From the NCBI GenBank assembly GCA_015680635.1, contig JAABOA010000003.1, positions 1-60,428 of the forward strand: a DNA stretch of 60,428 bases. The letters are read 5' to 3'. Source of the DNA: Lunasporangiospora selenospora. Lineage: Eukaryota; Mortierellomycota; Mortierellomycetes; Mortierellales; Mortierellaceae. Each line of letters opens with the position of its first letter. Position 1 is the stretch's first letter. The position numbers and the translations under genes were made by a program. Under the pieces are notes generated by a model, which worked only from the letters and a program-made list of their open reading frames with translations, was not told the origin of the DNA and made no database searches. Below are positions 8,350 through 17,300 of this stretch, piece by piece.

Positions 8350-11300
8350 ATGTATTTATCAATCATTTTAATACCATTATTAGGTTCAATAATTAGTGGA
8401 CTTTTCGGGCGAAAATTAGGAGCCCAAGGTAGCCAATTAATTACTACATTAGGGTTAATTATTACATGTATATTATCTCTAACAGCATTTGTAGAAGTTG
8501 GATTAAACCAATCTAATGTATCAGTAAATTTATTTTCTTGGATTGACTCTGAATATTTATTCGTATCATGGGGATTTTTATTTGATAGTTTAACAGTTTC
8601 AATGTTAATACCAGTTGTATTTATTTCTTCATTAGTACATATGTATTCAATTTCATACATGGGAGCTGATCCTGCCAAATATTTTGGGAAAATATTATTT
8701 GGGATAAAACTGCCAAACTCCGGGGACCCCTTAAAGCTTATGATACCAAGCCACGGCCGCAAGTCCGAAGGTGGATGGAGTAATGACCCATGTACGGTAA
8801 CAAGTCATAAGATAGACGAAAGAAAAATGGGCAATCGCGGATCTAAATCATCATTAAATTTTAATGGTGTAAAAGAGCAACGAGTATACGGTAGTTGGTG
8901 CATAGTTAAATATAATCCTATGCATTTTAGATGTACTCTAATGGGTTTCGAGAGAAACTATCAAGTCAAAATCCCTTCTAACCAATTAAATCGCAGAGAA
9001 TTTTCTACTTCTAAAGGTTCATCAAATCTAAACCCCTGGGTTTGGAGTGGTCTTATTGATGCTGAAGGTAGCTTCAGTCTTATAATAAGTAATAGTAAAA
9101 CACATAAAATAGGGTGGCGAGTTGAACCAAAATTCCAATTAGGTCTAGATAAACGAGATTTATCATTATTATTACAATTACAAGAATTTTTTGGTGGAAT
9201 CGGAACGAGATATACAAATTCCTCATCTGATATGTTAAATTATACAATTAACTCTAAAAAAGATTTAACAATACTAATAACTTTTTTAGAAAAATATCCA
9301 CTATTAACTCAAAAAGCTGCGGATTTTATTTTGTTTAAAGAAGCAATTAATTTAATGAATAATAAAGCTCATCTTTCGATAGAAGGGATTTATGAAATTC
9401 TTAATTTGAAAGCTTCAATGAATAAAGGTTTATCCGATTTTTAAAAATCTGAGTTTAAAAATTTTACTCCTGTTGAAAGAGAAATCATTAATACTGAAAA
9501 CATCCCTGATCCTAATTGGATTTCAGGATTTACTTCAGGTTCATCTGTCTAAATAGGGGGCCTGATAGATATGTTAATAATAACCTGAATTGATTAAAAG
9601 ATAGTTTAATACAAATCATGTCTTTATTGACATGATACCTAAAAAGTTCGAATCTAACATGTTAGCAATTTTTAAATTTATAGGTGCTGGTTCTGTTAAA
9701 GGAGCAGGTTTAGTAAATAGATCTTATAGTACTAAAAGATTAACTAATGTTGAGAGAAATTCTTTTACTGTTTCTCCGGATTTACATGAGGTAATAATTG
9801 GCTTATCTTTAGGAGATTTACATATTCGTAGAGATTATACAAATGCTTTATTACTATTTGAGCAAGGTTTAATTAATGAAGCATATTTATTACATTTATA
9901 CAATTTATTTAAAGATTATTGTGGTACAGGTCCTAAATACAGTGATCGAAAACCTGATTTTCGAACAGGGAAAATTTATTCTAGGGTTTCTTTTGCCACT
10001 TATTCTTTACCTTGTTTCAATTATTATCGTGATTTATTTTATGTAGATGGAGTAAAAATAATTCCTTTAAATATTGGTGAACTTTTAACTTCTAGATCTT
10101 TAGCTTATTGGTTAATGGATGATTCTTTTAAACACAGTACTAGTTTAAGCATTTGTACTGAATCTAATTCAGAACAAGAAGTATTATTACTTATATCTGT
10201 TTTAAAGGAGAAATTCAATATTAATTGTAATCCAATGAGACGAAATTCTAATAAATTAAGAATTTATGTAAAAACTAAATCCTTAAATGATTTAAGAAAT
10301 TTAGTTTCACCTTATTTTGTACCATCTATGATGTATAAAATTAGTAAGGATTAACATTGATAGTAACGAATAATCTATTTTAGGTGTAATAATTAATTCT
10401 TATTTTTATTAACACCCCCTATCAGGCCCCTATAAACTAGTCAATTTCGATATAAGAATTAGCCAATCAAGAAGTAAAACAGGTTTTCGAGTTCAATTAA
10501 GATTTAGAATTAATCAACATGATAGAGATAAAAAATTAATGGAAACTATCATAAAATATCTAGGTGCTGGAAAATTGTATAAGTATTCCGATAAAGCTGC
10601 TGTAGTAATAATGATTACTAAATTTTCGGATATCTCTAATATAATAATCCCTCTATTTAAGGAAAATCCTTTGCTTGGTGTAAAACAGCTTGATTATCTT
10701 GATTGGTGTAAAGTTGCTATGTTAATGATAGATAATTCTCATCTTACACCTGAAGGATTAAATTCCTAAATAATCACATTTAAATTTCTACTATATACAA
10801 TTAATTACATAAAATTCTATTAATCTGTATTAACTAACTTGTACTCTATCCATGAAAGATTGGAAATTTTATTTTAAAGTTAAAAGGCTGTAGGCTGAAT
10901 TATAGTTTACCACAACGGGGATGGGAAATACTTTCTTTATACTCGGGTGTCATGTGAGCACCAACGTGGGTATAGTTACTTAAAAAAAAGTTTGACAATT
11001 GCGCTTGCTAACATTTTTAAAACACTAAAAAAAACAATGACACGACTACAACCTTTTTTTACAACCATTGAAATCTCAGTGGGTTATTTACATTTAGCAG
11101 AAATTCAAAAAATTCTTAGAAAGGAGTTAAAAGGAAAATCCGGTATCTACGGATTCTTTTGCCAATCTAATAATAAATTATATGTAGGTTCTTCAAAAAC
11201 TTTAATTCTTCGTTTCAATGCTCATATTAAAGGGTCTAACTCGAATATTAAACTTCAAAATGCAATAAATAAGTATAATTTACATGATTTTATTTTTGTA

Positions 11301-14300
11301 ATTTTTGAATATTGTGATTCAAAAGATTTAATATCTCGAGAGCAATTCTATATAAATGAGCTTAAACCTGAATTTAATATACTTCTGACAGCAGGGAATA
11401 CACTTGGCTATAAACATACAGAGGAAACACTAACCAAAATGAGTCTAGCTAAGTTAGGTGAAAATCATCCAATGTTTGGTAAAACACATTCAGTAGAAAC
11501 AAAATCTGAAATGGCTTTTGCTAAAACCGGTGAAAATCATCCTATGTTTGGTAAAACACATTCAGTAGAAACAAAAACTAAAATGTCTATTGCTCAAACA
11601 GGAAAAACTCTTTCAAAAGAGATTAGAGCTAAAATGAGTGAAGCCCGTTTAGGGAAATCTCTTTCTACTCAGACTATAGCTAAAATTAGTGAAGCTTTAT
11701 CAGGAGAAAATAATCCTTTATATGGAAAAACTGGAGAGAATCATCCTATGTTTGGTCATATACATTCGACTGAAACTGTTGCGAAAATAAGTATAGCTAA
11801 GGGTGGAGGTACTATTTATGTATATGATACCCAAGGTTCTCTTGTAAATACTTTTAGTTCAGCAAGAAAAACAGGTGAATACTTTAATTGTTCATATCAT
11901 ACAATTATTAAATATGCGAAGAATTCTGATTTATTTAAAAATAATTGGATTCTATCTTATTCCGCAAATTTTTCAGATTGCATTAGCAAGAAATTTTCAG
12001 ATGATGAGAAATAAGTTATATAGTAAGAAAAATTTATACTTATTATAGTCAATAGACCATTCTTTCTATAATAGGTATAAATATTGTGATTATTAAATTT
12101 AATACGGGAAATAAAGTCTGGGATAAATAGAGGTAGAGATATTTCTAATATTTAATTGCATGATAAATTTGATTGCCATGCACACTCAGAGATTTTTTAG
12201 TTATTTATCAGCTTTTACTTTCTCTATGCTATTATTAGTATGTGGAGATAATTTATTAGTATTATTCGTAGGTTGAATTTCCCAGCCTAATTAATATTGT
12301 AAAATATTGAAAAAGTATATCACTATATGCTGGAACCCCCTTAGAACCTTAAGTACCACTGATTCTGTAAGTGGTAAAAATCTTAATGGATTGGATAATC
12401 AGCAGGAAACTTATTTGATTAAAATCTTATGGGATCCTCAGAGACTACACGTGATACTCCTTTATATTCATGAGGGATGAAGATATAGTCCTATCATAAA
12501 TGAAAATTAATGTAAGAAAATGTGGGTTATAAAATTTTTACCTTTTATAAATTTTTGGCACCATCCAAGATGGGCCCCATTGGAAAGATTTTTAATGTTA
12601 TTATTATGTATACAAACTCGAAATTATTCATCAAAAGAATCAACTAATCAAAATAATTCTTTACAAAATTCAGGTAAAAAACCTAAAAGTCCTAAAGATA
12701 ATAAAGAATATAAAAAGAATCTAAAATTATCTTCTTTTTTAAAAGAAGCTTTAATCGGATTAATTTTAGGGGATGTCTTTGTTTCTAAGTATGGACGTTA
12801 TAAAAATGCTAGATTAGTTTTTGATCAATCAAAAGATAAACATTCAGATTATCTTTATTATTTATATAGTTTATTTGAACCTTTTGTTGGTGCAGAACCT
12901 AAATCAACTAATCGTAAACCCAATGCCCGAAGAGCATTGGGGTTAGTTTATAATAGCTTAATTTTTAGAACATTTAGTTTATCTTGTTTTAATGAATATC
13001 ATTCCATGTTTTATCCAAATGGTAAAAAAATTATTCCATTAAATATAGAAGAATATTTAACAGAAATAGGTTTAGCCTTTTGGGTTATGGATGATGGAGG
13101 TAAAAATACACACGGTGATTTAATACTTCATACAAATAGTTATACTAAAGAAGAAGTAGAATTATTAATTTCAGTTTTAAATAATAAATTTAATTTATCT
13201 TCTAAAATTTATAAAAGAAGTACAAGTCAATGGGCTATTTTAATTCCTAAAAAAGAATTATCTAAAGTTAGAAAATTAGTTTCTAATTATATACATTCTT
13301 CTATGGAATATAAAATTAAAGAATAAATATTGTTATTCAACCCTTTTCCTATTTTTTTATGCATCTGTGGGAAGGTGAACAAAATTGCCTTAAATGGTGT
13401 AATATAGAAAATTTTATAATTTTATCTAATCAATTACCTATAATAGGAAAAACTATTGATAAAAATCTTAATAATTCTTCTAATAACAATATAATTCCTT
13501 TTAAAAATGGTCCTCATAATATTGACGTAGTTTCAATTATTATAGGTTCTACTCTAGGGGACACTCATTTAGAAAAACGGTCCAATGGGATTGGTACTAG
13601 AATTAAATTTATACAAAGTAATAAAAATGTAGAATATTTAATGTGGTATCATAAATTTTTCTCTGATAGAGGATATTGTAATTCTAAAATTCCACAATTA
13701 AAAACACGAATACGTAAAAATGGAGAAAATACTTTTGAATATAGTATTAATTCATATACTTATGCAAGTTTTAATTGGATTCATGAAATGTTTTATTCTT
13801 TTGATGAAGAACAAAAAAGATATATAAAAATATTGCCAAAAAATTTAGAAGAGTTTCTAACACCACAAGCATTAGCTGTATGGTTTATGGATGATGGTTC
13901 TAAATTACGTGATTCTGCAAGAATTGCTACAAATAATTTTACTAAAGAAGAAATTGAAAAATTATGTTTAATATTAGAAAATAAATATAAAATAAAAGCT
14001 TCTGTTCATTCTAGTGGTAAAACTAAAGGGCATATTTTATATATTTATAAAAATTCTATGGAGAATTTTTCTAAGATTGTGAAACCATTCATGGTTCCTT
14101 CATTATATTATAAATTAGGAAATTATTAATATTAGCTCCCCGACGGGGGGGCACCCGGCGGGCGAGCGCCCTTGGGAGCTTAAATATTTATTAAATTAGT
14201 ATTACATCATAGTAAAACAATATAAACTCATAGACAATTGTAATGAAGAATATTGAGGAAACTTATATAATAAAAATTAATTAAAATTATTTATTAATTT

Positions 14301-17300
14301 AGTAGTTTTATATTTTAATTAAACTACTTTTATGTAATTAATATTGTTTTGCGACGTTATTGAAAACGGTCAACTAAATAGATTTTGTTTATAGACCGTC
14401 GGCTGCATTTCAAGTCGCTATCGACTAGTTCAATGACGGGTGCCTGAAATGGTGCTCAATGTATAGTCAGAATCTTCACTAATGTTTTATTAGTGCCAAG
14501 GCCTACATAAATCCATAGGTAGTAGAGTACAGATTATAATAGAAAAATCATTTTTCTTGTTTTAAATTTTTTATAATATTCATATAATTTATATTTATTA
14601 TTATACATTTAAATCGGCCTCCGGCATTGATATTATAATTTTAAATAAAAAATTCTATTATAAGTAAGATTTGGTAGGTGTTTGCTCGTATTTACTTATT
14701 AGTTTTTGGTTTACAAGAATAGCTGCTACTAAATCAGCTATACAAGCTATAGTTACTAATAAAGTAGGTGATTGGGGAATGTCTATCGCTCTTTTTGCAA
14801 TTATTTTTGTATTTGGGAATTTAGATTATTCTAACATATTCTCTTTAGCTCCATATATAAATACTGATATTTTAACATTTATTAGTTTATGTTTATTAAT
14901 AGGTGTTATGGCGAAAAGTGCCCAATTAGGTCTGCATGCTTGGCTACCTACAGCCATAACTTATCTGTGGCAAATGTTAAAGTGCATTCGTAAGAATTAT
15001 TAATACATACTTAAACATAGTTAACTAGCTATATCATATTTTATGGTAACCATACCGGCAAGAACTTTGTAAAGGAAGCAAATGGTGGATGACTAGTATA
15101 CATGGGTGACAGCCCATAGAGCAATGAAAGTGAAAACGGTCAATGGCTGCCTGGCAGAAGACCGTCGGTGGTTACAAACATCGCTACAGACTGGGTCACT
15201 TTTGGGTGCCTGAAATGGTGCTTAATGTACAGTCGGAACTCGGGAAGGGACAATTTAAGGGCTATGATAAAATTTATTATACCTTTTAGTCCTACCCAAC
15301 ATCTAATGATGTAAAGCTACACAGAAGGTTATAAAAATGTGTAGTCTTATAGAGTTAGGGAGGGTCAAATAAAATATAATCTACTATTTAACCTAATAGT
15401 TATGTCTTTAATGAAAGGGGGAAATTACTTTCATTCAATTTTTATTTTTTAATAAAATCAATTCTTATTTTAAACACAAAGAAAGTGAGTCTCTTTCATC
15501 AAATAGCTCTAATTCTAATAAATCTCTAATATGGGTCTATGATATAAATTCTCAATCTATTGTTGAGGGAGCACCATTTAATAGTAAATCTGAATGGGCT
15601 AAAGTTTTAGGTATTAATCGACATACTGTAACTTCTTATTTAGATCAGGATAAAGTTTTTAGTCATAAATGGGTTTTTAGTACTATCCCCTTAAATGATC
15701 AAGATTTTGATAAATGGTCAATACCCTCATTTGTATGGGAAGCTTTAGTAGGAGATTTACTGGGAGATGGTCATATCACTAAACCCAATAATACTAATTC
15801 TTCTAGATTAGAGTTTACTTCTCTGTTCAGAATTTACCATATTTAAGCCCCCCGGCCCGCCCGTCCCCGTGGTGGCCGGCCGGGGCTTAAATTTAATGTT
15901 TATAAAAATATATGTACTTTAACTGATCCTACGCCATATCCCAATCCAGAAACAGGGAAAGAAGCTACTCAATATTGGTTTGGTTCTTTAACATTACCAA
16001 CTTTAGGTAATTTATATTCTATTTGGTATAAAAATGTTGAAGGAAAAGATATAAAAATATTACCTGATTCTATTCAGTCAATTTTAACCCCTATTGGGAT
16101 AGCTCATAGGGTTCAAGGTGATGGGTATTGGTCTGAAGGAACTGTATTACTTTCTACAGATAATTTTACTGAAGAGGAAACTAAAAGCCGGGCCGGAGCC
16201 CTGCCTCCGGCCGGGCCCCGTTAATTAATCTTTTGGGAAATAAATTTGGACTGAAAGCCGGTCTTAAAAGAAGAATAAAAGAAAATGGAGAAATTTGTTA
16301 TCGAATTAGATTTCATTTATCTAGTATTAATAATTTAAGAAATTTAGTAAGTCCATATATTATACCTGAAATGTTATACAAATTAGGATTATAATTTATT
16401 AATAGTTTTTAATGTGCATATTCTAAATTCTCGTCATTTTAGAATTAAGACAAACTCCCCCTCCCTTAAATTTTATAAAGAATTATAAAAATAATGCGAA
16501 GCCGTAGGGCCCTCCTTAAACATTGCCATATGCTGGAACATCCTTAGAGCTTTAAGTACTAGATTATAATCTGTTAAAATCTTAAAAGATTGGACAATCA
16601 GCAGGAAATTTACAAGATTTAAATCTTATAGAGACCCTCAGAGACTACACGCAATGACTAAAATTTAAAAATTTTTGGTATGATATAGTCCAACCCATTG
16701 TGAAAACAATGGTTAATAAAATTAGCCTACTCCAGTTTCAGCTTTAATTCACTCAGCGACAATGGTAACAGCTGGAATTTTCTTAATGATTAGAACTTCA
16801 CCATTATTAGAATATAGTAGTACAGCATTAATAATAATCACAATGTTAGGTTCATTGTCAGCTTTTGTCTTTGCCTCAATTGGATTGGTTCAAAATGATC
16901 TTAAAAGAATTATTGCTTATTCGACAGCAAGCCAATTAGGATATTTAGGTGCAGTTTGTGGTCTGAAAGGCTTCATTAAAACATCACTATATGCTGGAAT
17001 ATCCTTAGAGCCTTAAGTACCACCAATTATGTAAGTGGTAAAAATCTTAAGGATTGGGCAATCAGCAAGAAATCAACAAAAAGGTTTTTACTTTTATGAG
17101 TTCTTCAGAGACTACACGTGATGAATTCTACTTTTTAGAATTAAGATATAGTCCGACCATTAATGAAAGTTAATGGACAATAGCTTATTTATTATCTAAA
17201 AATTATATTATTTTTCTACTTTTTTATATGATGCAGAATTTTATAATATAATTCATTCTTTTTCCCCTATGTTAATAGTTAATAGAATTTAGATGTCACC

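Larger units (their letters stand above)
9555..10431 (+). mobile_element. LAGLIDADG unit with 13-bp terminal inverted repeats
   Basis: The left end AGGGGGCCTGATAG and the right end CTATCAGGCCCCT are inverted repeats (one extra G on the left). Between them lies one LAGLIDADG_2-type gene and, just before the right end, a stem-loop running into C5. The unit splits the second LAGLIDADG motif of the resident intron gene. A diverged relative with the same leader (GAATTGATTAAAAGATAGTT) is at about 53560-54450 on the minus strand. Confidence 0.75.
8674..10769 (+). pseudogene. LAGLIDADG endonuclease fused to nad5 exon 1, interrupted
   Basis: The frame continues from exon 1 without a stop. After the intron core it encodes a LAGLIDADG_1-type protein: [15 protein letters not shown] (first motif, acidic Glu present), then [15 protein letters not shown] and [15 protein letters not shown] at 9442-9444 stands where other members have a sense codon; after it the same frame reads [20 protein letters not shown]. 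There, at the second motif, an 877-bp unit is inserted (9555-10431). The rest resumes after it with [20 protein letters not shown] and ends HLTPEGLNS (stop at 10767-10769). Nonfunctional as read. Confidence 0.8.
8674..12180 (+). mobile_element. nad5 group I intron 1 with three HEGs
   Basis: Starts GCCAAATATTTTGGGAAAA and ends TTTGATTGCCATG. Both ends and the core (CCAAACTCCGGGGACCCC, later ATGGGCAATCGCGGATCTAA) match cob intron 1, and the core also matches the cox3 intron. It carries an in-frame LAGLIDADG gene split by a second LAGLIDADG unit, then an intact GIY-YIG gene. Confidence 0.85.
13377..14673 (+). mobile_element. nad5 group I intron 3
   Basis: Begins GAACAAAATTGCCTT (guide GCCTT) and ends AAGATTTG. 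The core at 14354-14480 has GAAAACGGTC, GACCGTCGG, CGCTATCGAC and GGTGCCTGAAATGGTGCT, the type also in nad5 intron 4 and cob introns 2 and 3. The gene lies before the core. A family C GC cluster (14134-14180) sits right after the endonuclease stop. Confidence 0.85.
15470..16394 (+). pseudogene. LAGLIDADG gene with N-terminal NUMOD-like segment, broken
   Basis: The N-terminal part, [14 protein letters not shown] then [12 protein letters not shown] and HKWVFST, is a NUMOD-type segment like the C-terminal end of the GIY-YIG family. A LAGLIDADG half follows ([13 protein letters not shown]), then a second motif ([14 protein letters not shown]) and the usual ends ([20 protein letters not shown]). 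Two GC clusters interrupt the coding sequence (15848-15886 and 16186-16220). Without them the frame would be nearly continuous. The fusion of DNA-binding segment and LAGLIDADG domain is unusual here. Confidence 0.75.
15366..16725 (+). mobile_element. nad5 group I intron 5, endonuclease in first loop
   Basis: Guide GCCCTCC lies more than 1.1 kb from the splice site, so the first helix must close over a loop holding the whole endonuclease gene. The core follows at once (ATATGCTGGAAC, AATCAGCAGGAAA, TCAGAGACTACACG). A short GC cluster (GCGAAGCCGTAGGG) touches the guide. It ends AATAAAATTAG. Confidence 0.8.

Noticed and set aside
8259-8762. 167-residue minus-strand frame over nad5 exon 1
   Set aside because: Antisense shadow of nad5 exon 1 and intron start.
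9540-10440. Target-site duplication around the nested LAGLIDADG unit
   Set aside because: Flanks CTAAAT and ATAAAC share only AT-rich bases; no convincing direct repeat.
12274-12300. Continuation of nad5 exon 2 through TGA read as Trp
   Set aside because: Guide pairing and the TGGGAAGGT exon give a better fit. The TGA lies in the intron.
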